Source: Actinacidiphila cocklensis | GTDB lineage: Bacteria > Actinomycetota > Actinomycetes > Streptomycetales > Streptomycetaceae | DNA length: 64,000 nucleotides | Assembly: GCF_907177275.1 (NCBI RefSeq) | Contig: NZ_CAJSLV010000070.1 | Location: 108,548 to 172,547, forward strand | Direction of reading: 5' to 3' | Shown: in pieces, positions 43,960 to 52,614 of the stretch | Numbering within the stretch: position 1 is the first letter of the stretch | Layout: the number at the start of each line of letters is the position of its first letter | Made by a program: the position numbers and the translations under genes | Notes under the pieces: model-generated | Seen by the model: only the letters and a program-made list of their open reading frames with translations | Databases searched by the model: none | Told to the model about the DNA's origin: nothing

Positions 43960-43978
43960 ACATTCTGGTCAGGAATGT
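43960..43978 (+). promoter_or_regulatory. LysR-type palindrome in front of lysR
   Basis: Arms ACATTC and GAATGT with a 7-bp spacer (an ATTC-N7-GAAT core, a T-N11-A type site), ending 13 nt before the lysR ATG. The position suits autoregulation. Confidence 0.5.
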
Positions 43979-43991
43979 TTAGGCTGGCTGC

Positions 43992-44930
43992 ATGAAGGAT
44001 TGGGATCTCCGCAAACTGCAGATTCTGCGGGCACTGCACGACACGGGCACCGTCACGGCCGCCGCGGCCGCGCTGCGGATGACCCCGTCGGCGGTGTCGC
44101 AGCAACTGGCCGCGCTGTCCAAGCAGGTCGGCACGCCCGTCATCGAGGCGCGCGGCCGGGGCGTCCGGCTCACCGGAGCCGCACACGTGCTGCTGCGGCA
44201 CGCCGAGATCGTCTTCGCCCAGCTCGAACGCGCCGGTGCGGAGATCGACGGCTGGGCGCAGGGCGAGGCAGGCGTGGTGCGGATCGGGACGATCGCCACC
44301 GCGATCACCCGGCTGGTGGTGCCCGCGGTGGCGCTGCTGCGCCGCAGCGCGCCCGGCATCACCGTGTCGGTGCGGGAGGCGGAGGCCGCCGAGGTCTACG
44401 AGCAGTTGGCCGCGGGCGACGTCGATCTGGCGCTGTCGCTCGCCGTCGACGCGCCCACCGCGGGGGACCCGCGCTTCGTGCTCTTCCCGCTGCTCACCGA
44501 CCCGCTCGACATCGCGCTGCCGCCCGGCCACCCGCTGGCCGCCGCGCCCGCGCTGCGGCTGGCGCAGCTCGCCGAGGACCCGTGGATCTTCGGCAGTCGC
44601 GGGCCGTGGCGCGACCTGACCCTCGCGGCCTGCGCCGACGCCGGGTTCGTGCCCGAGCAGGCGCATGCGGCGGCGGATTGGCCGGCCATCTTCTCGCTGG
44701 TCGCGGCGGGCATGGGGATCGCGCTGGTGCCGCGGATGGCGACCGCGGGCGGGCTGCGGCAGGAGGTGGTCGTCCGTGCGCTGGAGGCGGACCGGCCGCG
44801 GCGCCGGATCGTCGGGGCGGTACGCGGCGGGGCGCAGGACGCGCCGCTGCTGCGCCGGACGCTGGAGGCGTTGCGGCAGGCTGCGGACCTCGATCCACTG
44901 TATAGCGCAACTGAAAGTTCTATTCAGTAA
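43992..44930 (+). CDS. LysR-family transcriptional regulator
   Basis: A 312-residue LysR protein. The N-terminal winged HTH (LRKLQILRALHDTGTVTAAAAALRMTPSAVSQQLAALS) and the two-lobed effector domain (about 90-300) are complete. It is followed 80 nt later by allantoicase on the same strand, so it may control that gene or only itself. A palindrome overlaps its last codons. Confidence 0.92.
   Translation: MKDWDLRKLQILRALHDTGTVTAAAAALRMTPSAVSQQLAALSKQVGTPVIEARGRGVRLTGAAHVLLRHAEIVFAQLERAGAEIDGWAQGEAGVVRIGTIATAITRLVVPAVALLRRSAPGITVSVREAEAAEVYEQLAAGDVDLALSLAVDAPTAGDPRFVLFPLLTDPLDIALPPGHPLAAAPALRLAQLAEDPWIFGSRGPWRDLTLAACADAGFVPEQAHAAADWPAIFSLVAAGMGIALVPRMATAGGLRQEVVVRALEADRPRRRIVGAVRGGAQDAPLLRRTLEALRQAADLDPLYSATESSIQ
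44910..44928. promoter_or_regulatory. Palindrome across the lysR stop, upstream of allantoicase
   Basis: Arms ACTGAA and TTCAGT with a 7-bp spacer, in a locally AT-rich stretch that overlaps the last lysR codons, 82 nt before the allantoicase ATG. A candidate operator for the allantoicase promoter; the binding factor is unknown. Confidence 0.4.
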
Positions 44931-45010
44931 GTTTCGATGGACGTGAACGGTGGTGGGGGCGGAGAGTGGAGGCAGAGGAGATCGGAGCAGGCGAGAGGGG
45001 CGGACAGGCG

Positions 45011-46288
45011 ATGGCGAACATGCTGGCGGGTGCGGGTGCGGGTGCGGGTGCGGGCGGCGTGGGGGCGGGGGCCTTCACGGCGCTGACGTCCTTCACGGGG
45101 GATGCGCTCCCGTACGCAGGGGGCAATCCCTTCGCGGACTACCGAAGTACGGATCTGGGCCGGGCGGGGTTCGGAGGGCTCGCGGATCTGGCCGACCGGC
45201 GGCTCGGAGCGGGGGTTGTCGCGGCCAACGACGAGTTCTTCGCCGAGCGGGAGAATCTGCTGGTGCGCGGCCCCGCGGTCTTCGATCCCGAGCGCTTCGG
45301 GCACAAGGGCAAGATCATGGACGGCTGGGAGTCCAGGCGGCGGCGCGGCGCGTCCGCAGAGGTCCCGCACCCTGCCCCTGACGACCACGACTGGGCTCTG
45401 ATCCGGCTGGGGGCGCCCGGAGTGATCCGCGCGATCGTGGTCGACACCGCTCATTTCCGGGGGAATTATCCGCAGGCGGTGTCGGTCGAAGCGGTGGCTG
45501 CCGCGCCCTCGGCATCCCCGCAGGAACTTCTCGATCCTGCGCTGCAGTGGACCGAGGTGATAGCGCGTAGCGCCGTCGGCGGCCATGCGGAGAATGTCTT
45601 CGCGGTGCATCTGGAGCGCCGGTTCACACATCTGAGGCTGCGCCAGCATCCGGACGGCGGCATAGCGCGGCTGCGGGTATTGGGGGAGGTGGCACCCGAC
45701 CCGGTGTGGCTGGCGGGGCTGGGCACCTTCGACCTGGTGGCGCTGGAGAACGGCGGGGTGGTGGAGGACGCCTCCGACCGCTTCTACTCACCGCCCGAGC
45801 ACACCATCCTGCCGGGCCGGTCGCAGAAGATGGACGACGGCTGGGAGACCAGGCGGCGCCGCGACAGCGGACACGACTGGATCAGCTACCGGTTGGTGGA
45901 GCAGGGCGAGATCCGCGCCGTCGAGATCGACACCGGGTATCTCAAGGGGAACGCGGCAGGCTGGGCTGAGCTGTGGGTCCGGGACGGCGACGGCGATCCG
46001 GCTGGTCCCGGGGCGGACGGTGCCGCAGCCGAGACCGCGGCGACCGACTTCGGGCAGGCCGAGGAGGGTGGGCTGCCCACGCGAGACGGCGCCGGGTGGG
46101 TCCGGTTGCTGGGCCGGGTGCGGCTGCAGCCCGACACGGTGCACCGCTTCCTGGTCGAGCCCAGGCCGGCCACCCACGTCAGGATCGACATATTCCCCGA
46201 CGGGGGTATAGCCCGGCTGCGGCTGCACGGCTCGCTCACCGAGCTGGGGGCGAACCGCCTCGCCCGGCGCACCGCGGCCATCACCTGA
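45011..46288 (+). CDS. alc: Allantoicase
   Basis: A 425-residue enzyme that hydrolyses allantoate to ureidoglycolate and urea in purine catabolism. Two homologous jelly-roll repeats are visible. Each carries the family signature (GKIMDGWESRRRR near residue 100 and SQKMDDGWETRRRRD near 275) and a RLRL strand ending (HPDGGIARLRV and FPDGGIARLRL). The N-terminus starts with a run of Ala-Gly coded by a hexanucleotide repeat. ATG at 45011 with GAGGGG upstream; the GTG at 44966 is an alternative. No allantoinase gene is in the window. Confidence 0.93.
   Translation: MANMLAGAGAGAGAGGVGAGAFTALTSFTGDALPYAGGNPFADYRSTDLGRAGFGGLADLADRRLGAGVVAANDEFFAERENLLVRGPAVFDPERFGHKGKIMDGWESRRRRGASAEVPHPAPDDHDWALIRLGAPGVIRAIVVDTAHFRGNYPQAVSVEAVAAAPSASPQELLDPALQWTEVIARSAVGGHAENVFAVHLERRFTHLRLRQHPDGGIARLRVLGEVAPDPVWLAGLGTFDLVALENGGVVEDASDRFYSPPEHTILPGRSQKMDDGWETRRRRDSGHDWISYRLVEQGEIRAVEIDTGYLKGNAAGWAELWVRDGDGDPAGPGADGAAAETAATDFGQAEEGGLPTRDGAGWVRLLGRVRLQPDTVHRFLVEPRPATHVRIDIFPDGGIARLRLHGSLTELGANRLARRTAAIT
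45026..45054 (+). repeat. Hexanucleotide repeat GCGGGT in the allantoicase N-terminus
   Basis: 4.8 copies of GCGGGT encode (Ala-Gly)n just after the start codon. Because the unit is six bases, copy-number change would keep the frame. Confidence 0.7.
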
Positions 46289-46327
46289 CCAGGCGTCATG
46301 TCCCGCCCGGTCCGGCCGCCGTCACGT

Positions 46328-46345
46328 ACGGCCTTGCCAGGCCGT
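46328..46345. terminator. Hairpin between allantoicase and the ankyrin gene
   Basis: ACGGCCT-TGCC-AGGCCGT, a 7-bp stem in the 85-bp gap between convergent genes, 39 nt after the allantoicase stop. Confidence 0.5.
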
Positions 46346-46373
46346 GGTCAGGTCCCCCCCGGGCCGAGCGGGG

Positions 46374-46811
46374 TCACCCGGCGCCGAAGAGGGTGAGCAG
46401 CTCGGCCTTGCCGAACATCCGGGCGGTGTCGACCGCTGAGGGTGCGCCGGCTGACGGGTCGGCGCCGCCCTCGATCAGGGCGTCGATCACGTTCCGCTCG
46501 CCCTTGAAGACCGCGCCGGCCAGCGGGGTCTGGCCGTGGTCGTTGGCCTGGTCGGCTACTGCCCCGCGCTGGAGCAGTGCCCTGACGGTGTCCGCGTGGC
46601 CGTGGTAGGCGGCGAGCATCAGCAGCGTGTCGCCGCGGTCGTTGGTCAGGTTGGCCGGGACGCCGGCATCGATGTACGCGGCGAGTTTGTCGGTGTCGCC
46701 CTGCCGGGCCAGATCGAAGACCTGTGCGGCCAGTTGCAGTACCTCGGGGTCGTGGGCGGGCTCGTGCTCGGCGTCGGACTCGGGGCTGTGCCCAGGGGTC
46801 GGCTCGGTCAT
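46374..46811 (-). CDS. Ankyrin-repeat protein
   Basis: A 145-residue soluble protein with three ankyrin repeats. The first follows LARQGDTDKLAAYIDAGVPANLTND, the next are RGDTLLMLAAYHGHADTVRALLQRGA and HGQTPLAGAVFKGERNVIDALIEGGA. It is a protein-binding module, with the partner unknown. It begins 10 nt after the lipoprotein gene and is probably co-transcribed with it. Confidence 0.9.
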   Translation of the reverse strand: MTEPTPGHSPESDAEHEPAHDPEVLQLAAQVFDLARQGDTDKLAAYIDAGVPANLTNDRGDTLLMLAAYHGHADTVRALLQRGAVADQANDHGQTPLAGAVFKGERNVIDALIEGGADPSAGAPSAVDTARMFGKAELLTLFGAG

Positions 46812-46821
46812 GGAGCACAGC

Positions 46822-47466
46822 CTATGCAGGGCACTCGCCGTGGAAGAAGGAGATCACCACTCGCTGGGGCGCGGCGTCACTCGGCCGGATGTCCAGCGGG
46901 ACGCACGCCCTGCCGTCACCGGCGACGAAGAACGCACCGAGAAAGGAGGTTGCCGCATCGGCACACGCAGAGAAAGTCACCGCAGGCGCGGGACCCATGC
47001 TCTGGCCGCCGCCGAATTCCAGACCGGCCCGGGCGCGTTGCTCGGTTCCGATCGTGACGGTCACCGACCCGCCGTCACGGACGGAGGCGCCGATCAGATA
47101 GTGCCAGCCGTCGGAATTGTGCACGCCGTGGGCGTTCTGGTCGCCGGCGGCCAGCCCGCGCAGGCCCTGCAGGGTCAGCGGACCGACCGTGACGTCGTCC
47201 CGGCCCGAGTGGGACGAGGGCGAGCCGGGCGGCGACCAGGGGCGGCCGGCGGTGGCGGTGGAGCCGGCCTCTTGGCCGGGCAGTGGGGTGGTTCCGTCGA
47301 CGCAGTCGACCGGGCGAGGATGTTCGACGCTGCCGACCGGGGGGCCGGGGGCCTCGCTGGGATCGGCAGCTGCCGGCGGGTCCTTGTGGGCACCCCAGGT
47401 GCAGCCGGCGATCAACAGCAGTGCCCCACCCGTCACACCGGCCGCTTGCCACGCTCGACCTGACAT
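46822..47466 (-). CDS. DUF4232-like secreted lipoprotein
   Basis: A 214-residue protein with a type II signal peptide: GGALLLIAGC places the lipobox Cys near residue 23. The exported part is a beta-rich domain (VTVGPLTLQGLRGLAAGDQNAHGVHN, VTVTIGTEQRARAGLEFGGG, RVVISFFHGECP) resembling the DUF4232 family. Function unknown. The ATG at 47466 is better spaced from AAGGGG than the ATG at 47472. Confidence 0.75.
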   Translation of the reverse strand: MSGRAWQAAGVTGGALLLIAGCTWGAHKDPPAAADPSEAPGPPVGSVEHPRPVDCVDGTTPLPGQEAGSTATAGRPWSPPGSPSSHSGRDDVTVGPLTLQGLRGLAAGDQNAHGVHNSDGWHYLIGASVRDGGSVTVTIGTEQRARAGLEFGGGQSMGPAPAVTFSACADAATSFLGAFFVAGDGRACVPLDIRPSDAAPQRVVISFFHGECPA

Positions 47467-47498
47467 GGGCATCACCCCTTTACCAGGACGGTACGTCC

Positions 47499-48275
47499 TC
47501 AGTCGAGCGGCTGCCAGACCACCAACTGCCGTACGAGGGCGGCATCGCCGGCCAGTCGCAGGGTTCCGTCGTCCCAGGACGTCCTGCGGTGGAGGGCGAG
47601 CAGCAGTTCGCCGGCCGGGGCCGACACCGTCGCGTCGGCCTCGGGCCGGCCCCCGTCCACGGCGCTGCGCACGGCGGAGGCACCGGTCTCGTCCAGGATC
47701 AGCGTCCAGGCCCGGCCCTCGTCCGCGACCAGCGCGACCCGGGCGGGGGAGTGCGGCCACCCGTCCATGGAGCCGAAACCGACATGGAGGAACTCATCGA
47801 CAGCATCGACCGCGAGCCCGGAGGGCAGGGGCTCGGGAACACCCGCGGCGTCCTGCGCATCCCTGGCAAGGACAGCGACCTCCCGCACCTGGTGCCGGGC
47901 GACCGCACCGGAGGTGGAGGCGATCCCCGAGTCCGCCCACCACGTCCAGCACCGCCCGTCGGGGCCCGCAGCGCGCAGCGAGGAGAGCAGGGCATCCGTC
48001 GAACGGGCCGACCACTCCAGCAGGTCCCCGGTCGGGAACCGCTCGGGCACCTGCCCGTCCGACGGCGGACCGGACGCGGGACCGGCGGTGACGGCGGCGG
48101 CCCAGAAGCGCTGCGTGCCGCCGACGTGCGCCAGCAGGTCCGGCACCGTCCAGTCGGGGCAGGCCGGGATTCTGGCGTGGGACGGCGCCTGGCGTGCCGC
48201 GGACCGCAGTGCGGCGGACCGCTCGGCTATCTGGTCGAGCCATTCATCGAACCGCGGCGCCGGCGAAGTCGTCAT
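47499..48275 (-). CDS. Maleylpyruvate isomerase-family (mycothiol-dependent, DinB-like) protein
   Basis: A 258-residue protein of the TIGR03083 type. The DinB-like four-helix N-terminal domain has metal-site candidates in LLAHVGGTQRFW and VARHQVREVAVLA, and the C-terminal MDMPI domain is at about 160-255 (RVALVADEGRAWTLIL, APAGELLLALHRR). Such proteins use mycothiol, but the substrate is unknown. ATG at 48275; a start at 48344 would add an unconserved stretch. Confidence 0.85.
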   Translation of the reverse strand: MTTSPAPRFDEWLDQIAERSAALRSAARQAPSHARIPACPDWTVPDLLAHVGGTQRFWAAAVTAGPASGPPSDGQVPERFPTGDLLEWSARSTDALLSSLRAAGPDGRCWTWWADSGIASTSGAVARHQVREVAVLARDAQDAAGVPEPLPSGLAVDAVDEFLHVGFGSMDGWPHSPARVALVADEGRAWTLILDETGASAVRSAVDGGRPEADATVSAPAGELLLALHRRTSWDDGTLRLAGDAALVRQLVVWQPLD

Positions 48276-48504
48276 GGGCTCCGTTGTAGCAGCGAACACG
48301 GACAACCAACCCTCCCGCGGGTGAGTCCACAGGCTCACCGCCATGGTGACCGATTACGGCAGTTTTGCCCAACCCTGACTGAAGCAGGGCCTGTTCAGAG
48401 CGCCAGGAAGGCTGTTCCATGGTGATCGTCAGTCCCGCTACGCCCGACGACGGCCCACCGCACCGCGGCGGCCGGCCCGTACCCGACGAACCGGATGAGG
48501 TGCC

Positions 48505-50619
48505 TTGGCTACGACCGTGCGCAGTACGAAGGTGACCATCCCGGCCGCCCCGCTCGGACCGGAGAATCCGCTGCCCGCGCTGCGCCCGCAAGGCGAACTG
48601 CACCGGCTCGACCCGGCCGACCTCGTGGGGCTGCCCGCCGACATGGCACGGCAGATCGGCTACGCGCCGCTGCGGACAGTGCTCCCCGTGCGGCTGCTCG
48701 ACGGCTACGGGCGGGACCGCGAGCCCGCCGCCCTCGACGCGCTGGTGATCGAGAACAGCAGGCTGCGCGCCACCGTGCTGCCGGGGCTCGGCGGGCGGCT
48801 GCACTCGCTGTTCCACAAGCCCAGCGGGCGCGAACTGCTCTACCGCAACCCTGTGTTCCAGCCCGCCGACTTCGCCCTGGCCGGCGCCTGGTTCTCCGGC
48901 GGTGTCGAGTGGAATCTCGGCGCCACCGGGCACGCCGCGCACACCTGCGCCCCGCTGCACGCCGGCCGGGTGCCGGCGCCCGACGGCGGCGAGATGCTGC
49001 GGCTGTGGGAGTGGGAGCGGCTGCGCGACCTGGCCTTCCAGATCGACCTCTGGCTCCCGGAGGACTCCGACTTCCTCTACGTCGGCATCCGGGTGCGCAA
49101 TCCGCACGACCGCACGGTCCCCGCCTACTGGTGGTCCAACATCGCGGTGCCGGAGACCGACCGCACCCGCGTGCTGGCGCCCGCGGAAGCCGCCTGGCAC
49201 TTCGGGCACGCGCGTACCCTGCGCCAGGTGGAGCTGCCCGCCCCGGCGCCCGACGGCCCCGACGTCAGCTATCCGGCCGGATCGCAGCACCCCGCCGACT
49301 ACTTCCTCGACATCCGCGGCGACGACCGCCGCTGGATCACCGCACTCGACGGCGAGGGCCGCGGCCTGGTCCAGACGTCCACCGACCTCCTGCGCGGCCG
49401 GAAGATCTTCTGGTGGGGCCGGGGCAGCGGCGGCCGGCGCTGGCAGGAGTGGCTCACCGAGCCGGGCACCGGCGGCTATCTGGAGATCCAGGCGGGGCTG
49501 GCCCGCACCCAGTTCGAGCACATCCCGATGCCCGCCGACACCGACCTGTCCTGGCTGGAGGCCTACGGCCCGCTCAGCGCCGACCCGGACCTGGTGCACG
49601 CGGCGGACTGGGACACCGCCCGCGCCGCGGCCGCCGCCCGGCTGGAGGCGGCGCTGCCGCGCGTGGCAGTCGACACCGCGTACGCCGACTGGCTCGCGCA
49701 GGCCGACGTCGAGCCGAAGGAGATCCTGGCCACCGGTTCCGGCTGGGGCGCCCTGGAGGCCGAGCGCGGCCACCTCCGGCTGCCCGGCACCCCCTTCGAC
49801 GCGACCGCACTCGACGACCCGCAGAAGCCCTGGCTGGAACTGCTGCTGGCCGGCGTCTTCCCCCGGCCGCCGGTCGGCGCCCCGCCCGGCCCCGGCCTGG
49901 TGTCACCGCAGTGGCGCGAACTGCTGGAGTCCGCCGACACCTACCCGGGCAACGAGTGGTTCCGCGACTACTACCTCGGCATCGCCCAGTGGGCCGCCGA
50001 CGACCGGGCGCAGGCCGTCCGCAGCTGGGAGCGCTCGCTCGCCGCCCACCCCTCGCCCTGGTGCCATCGCGCGCTGGCGGTCGCGGACAGCGTCGCGGGC
50101 AGGACCGAGCAGGCCGCCGAACGGTATGCCGCGGCCTGGGACGGCCTGCTGGCCACCGCCGGGCAGTATGGCCCCGAGGCGCAGACCGCCCAGCGTGCGC
50201 TGCTGGTCGAGGCGGTCCCGGCGCTGCTCGCCGCGGGCCGGACCGCCGAGGCCGGACGCCTCCTCGCCGAGCCGGCCTTCGGCAGCACCGCGCCGCCCGA
50301 CGACGGACGCATCCAGCTGCTGCGCGCCCGTACCGCACTGGCACAGGGGGACGCGGCGGCGGCCCGGGCACTGCTGGACGCCGGCATCGTCGTCGCCGAC
50401 CTGCGGGAGGGCGCCGAGGAGTTGAGCGAGACCTGGCATGCCGTCGCCGAGCGGCTGGTGGCCGGCGACGGCGAGGTCACCGACGCCGTCCGGGCCACGG
50501 CCAGGGCCGAGCACCCGCTGCCCGCCCGCTACGACTTCCTGATGCGCCCCGACACCGCAGGCCCCGACACCCCAGGCTCCGACACCCCCGCCCGGCCGGC
50601 TGACCGCCCCGCCGGCTGA
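48505..50619 (+). CDS. DUF5107 protein with C-terminal TPR-like helices
   Basis: A 704-residue protein. Residues about 40-330 form a DUF5107 domain, a beta-sandwich related to carbohydrate-active mutarotase/galactosidase domains (VLPGLGGRLHSLFHKPSGRELLYRNPVFQP, AWFSGGVEWN, WWSNIAVPE). From about 470 there are TPR-like helical repeats (YYLGIAQWAADDRAQAVRSWERSLAAHPSP, AERYAAAWDGLLA). The last 20 residues are a Thr/Pro/Asp repeat tail. No signal peptide. Enzymatic function unknown; a sugar-related role is inferred from the fold. TTG start at 48505 behind GATGAGG. Confidence 0.82.
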   Translation: MATTVRSTKVTIPAAPLGPENPLPALRPQGELHRLDPADLVGLPADMARQIGYAPLRTVLPVRLLDGYGRDREPAALDALVIENSRLRATVLPGLGGRLHSLFHKPSGRELLYRNPVFQPADFALAGAWFSGGVEWNLGATGHAAHTCAPLHAGRVPAPDGGEMLRLWEWERLRDLAFQIDLWLPEDSDFLYVGIRVRNPHDRTVPAYWWSNIAVPETDRTRVLAPAEAAWHFGHARTLRQVELPAPAPDGPDVSYPAGSQHPADYFLDIRGDDRRWITALDGEGRGLVQTSTDLLRGRKIFWWGRGSGGRRWQEWLTEPGTGGYLEIQAGLARTQFEHIPMPADTDLSWLEAYGPLSADPDLVHAADWDTARAAAAARLEAALPRVAVDTAYADWLAQADVEPKEILATGSGWGALEAERGHLRLPGTPFDATALDDPQKPWLELLLAGVFPRPPVGAPPGPGLVSPQWRELLESADTYPGNEWFRDYYLGIAQWAADDRAQAVRSWERSLAAHPSPWCHRALAVADSVAGRTEQAAERYAAAWDGLLATAGQYGPEAQTAQRALLVEAVPALLAAGRTAEAGRLLAEPAFGSTAPPDDGRIQLLRARTALAQGDAAAARALLDAGIVVADLREGAEELSETWHAVAERLVAGDGEVTDAVRATARAEHPLPARYDFLMRPDTAGPDTPGSDTPARPADRPAG

Positions 50620-50743
50620 CCGGCCGGCCGCGGCGGGTTAAACCGGTGGCCGGGGGCGCGGGCGGCCCGCCACAGTGGTCGCTGCGCCCCCGGTCAGGGG
50701 GTGATCGCCACACCGGCGGGGGAGTCGGGGGAAGGGGACAGCC

Positions 50744-51811
50744 ATGTCCACGCTGCGGGTGACCGCCGAGCAACTGACCATCGTGGAGCACCCGAACGCG
50801 GATGCACTGGAGCTGGCCCAGGTCGGCCTGTATCGCGCGGTGGTCGCCAAGGGCGCCTACCGGACGGGGGAGTTCGCGGTGTACATCCCCGAGCAGGCGG
50901 TGCTGCCCGACCCCCTGATCGCCGAACTCGGCCTGACCGGGCGGCTCGCGGGCGGCGCGGCCAACCGCGTGAAGGCGGTGCGGCTGCGCGGGGAGCTGTC
51001 CCAGGGCATCGTATGCCGCCCGGCCGCCCTCGACAGCGCCGACCTGGAGCGCGCGTCAGCCGACGACGAGGACTTCGCCGAGCGCCTCGGCATCACCAAA
51101 TGGGTGCCGCCGGTACCGGTCGCGATGAGCGGCGACGTGGAGTCCGCGCCGGACCTGCTGCCCTGGATCGACATCGAGAACCTCAAACGCCACCCGGACA
51201 TCTTCGCGCCCGGCGACCTGGTCACCGTCACCGAGAAGCTGCACGGCACCGCCTGCTGCCTGACCTACCTCGCCGACTCCGGGACGATCCACGTCACCTC
51301 CAAGGGACTGGGCTCGCAGCGTCTGGCCCTCGTCGAGTCACCCGGCAACCTCTACTGGCGTGCCGTGCGCGGCTACGGCCTGCCGCAGCTCGCCGCGGAC
51401 CTGGCCGGCACGCTCGGTGCGACCAGGGTCGGCATCTACGGCGAGGTGTACGGCAAGGGCGTGCAGGACCTCGGCTACGGTGTCGACGCCCGCGGTGAAC
51501 TGCCCGGCTACGCCGCCTTCGACGTGTGCGCGGAGATCGGCGGCCGGCTGACCTGGCTCGACCCGGCGGAGCTGCCGGTCGGCGAGCTGCCGCTGGTGCC
51601 GCGGCTCCACCACGGCCCTTTCGACCTGGACCGGGTGCTCGACCTGGCCCAGGGCCGGGAGACCGTCTCCGGCCGGGGCGCGCACATACGCGAGGGCGTC
51701 GTCGTCCGCACCGCCGACGGCACCTACAGCCCCGTGATCGGCGGCCGGGCCATCGCCAAGGTCGTCGGCGACGCGTACCTGACCCGCAAGGGCGGCACCG
51801 AGTACGAGTGA
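50744..51811 (+). CDS. ATP-dependent RNA ligase, DraRnl (Rnl5/TIGR02306) type
   Basis: A 355-residue RNA ligase. Residues about 1-125 form the N-terminal OB-like domain of this family. The adenylyltransferase domain has motif I EKLHGTA with nucleophile Lys165, which agrees with the position I recall for the Deinococcus enzyme, then motif III-like GIYGEVYGKG, motif IV EGVVVRT and a motif V lysine in AIAKVVGDAYL. It seals 3'-OH/5'-phosphate nicks in RNA. No RtcB, Pnkp or Hen1 gene is adjacent. ATG at 50744; a terminator hairpin follows. Confidence 0.92.
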   Translation: MSTLRVTAEQLTIVEHPNADALELAQVGLYRAVVAKGAYRTGEFAVYIPEQAVLPDPLIAELGLTGRLAGGAANRVKAVRLRGELSQGIVCRPAALDSADLERASADDEDFAERLGITKWVPPVPVAMSGDVESAPDLLPWIDIENLKRHPDIFAPGDLVTVTEKLHGTACCLTYLADSGTIHVTSKGLGSQRLALVESPGNLYWRAVRGYGLPQLAADLAGTLGATRVGIYGEVYGKGVQDLGYGVDARGELPGYAAFDVCAEIGGRLTWLDPAELPVGELPLVPRLHHGPFDLDRVLDLAQGRETVSGRGAHIREGVVVRTADGTYSPVIGGRAIAKVVGDAYLTRKGGTEYE

Positions 51812-51812
51812 C

Positions 51813-51829
51813 GGCCCCCGCCGGGGGCC
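51813..51829. terminator. Hairpin between RNA ligase and GNAT genes
   Basis: GGCCCCC-GCC-GGGGGCC, a 7-bp all-GC stem 2 nt after the RNA ligase stop, between convergent genes. Confidence 0.65.
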
Positions 51830-51851
51830 GGGCCACCTCAGCGGGCGAGAG

Positions 51852-52457
51852 TCAGGAAGCCAGCCGGGCGCGCAGCCGCTGCCGCGCGTCCGGCCACTCG
51901 TCGGCCAGCATGGAGAAGAAGACGCTGTCCCGCCAGGTCACCCCGTCCGACCGCAGCCGGTGCCGCCGCCACACACCCTCCCGGACCGCGCCGAGCCGCG
52001 CGATCGCCTGCTGCGACCGGGTGTTGAGCAGATCGGTCTTCCAGCAGATCCGGCCGTAGCCCATGTCGTCGAACGCATGGCCCATCAGCAGCAGCTTCGC
52101 CTCGGTGTTGACGGCGGTGCGCCAGTACGCCCGCCCGTACCAGGTCCAGCCGATCTCCAGCCGCTCGTCGACGGTGCTCACATCCCAGTAGGCGGTCCAG
52201 CCGATCGCCTGCCCGCCGGCCCGGTCGACCACCGCGAAGGCCAGCCCGCCGCAGTCCTCGGCGTCCGCGGCGACCCGGCCGGCCAGCTCGCGTATCGCGT
52301 CCTCACTGCGCGGCGGCTCCACCGGCAGCCAGCGCCACACGTCCTCGTCGCCGCCGCCTGCGGCGAACAGCGCGGGGGCGTGCGCGGCCGGGTCCAGCGG
52401 CTCCAGCCGGACATGGCGGCCTTCGAGGACCGTGTGTTCGAAGCTCTTCGCGACCAT
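51852..52457 (-). CDS. GNAT-family acetyltransferase (RimJ/RimL type)
   Basis: A 201-residue GNAT protein. The family opening is LEGRHVRLEPLDPAAHAPALF, and the acetyl-CoA-binding part is YWRTAVNTEAKLLLMGHAFDDMGYGRICWKTDLLNTRSQQAIARLGAVREG, with the usual N-x-R-S motif. Substrate unknown. It is convergent with the RNA ligase and faces the SseB-like gene across 157 bp. Confidence 0.9.
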   Translation of the reverse strand: MVAKSFEHTVLEGRHVRLEPLDPAAHAPALFAAGGGDEDVWRWLPVEPPRSEDAIRELAGRVAADAEDCGGLAFAVVDRAGGQAIGWTAYWDVSTVDERLEIGWTWYGRAYWRTAVNTEAKLLLMGHAFDDMGYGRICWKTDLLNTRSQQAIARLGAVREGVWRRHRLRSDGVTWRDSVFFSMLADEWPDARQRLRARLAS

Positions 52458-52614
52458 ACGCGCACGCTAACCGGCCGACCACATGCCTGGTCAACGTCAT
52501 TTCACCGGCCGGACGGCATGGTATGCCGATCGCTGGGTACGCGCGGGGTTCAGCGTTCAGCTACGAGACCGTATCCGCACGACCGGCCCCCCGCGGCGAG
52601 AGGACACAGAACCG

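Noticed and set aside
45026-45054. Hexanucleotide repeat considered as a phase-variation switch
   Set aside because: A 6-bp unit keeps the reading frame, so copy changes cannot turn the gene off.
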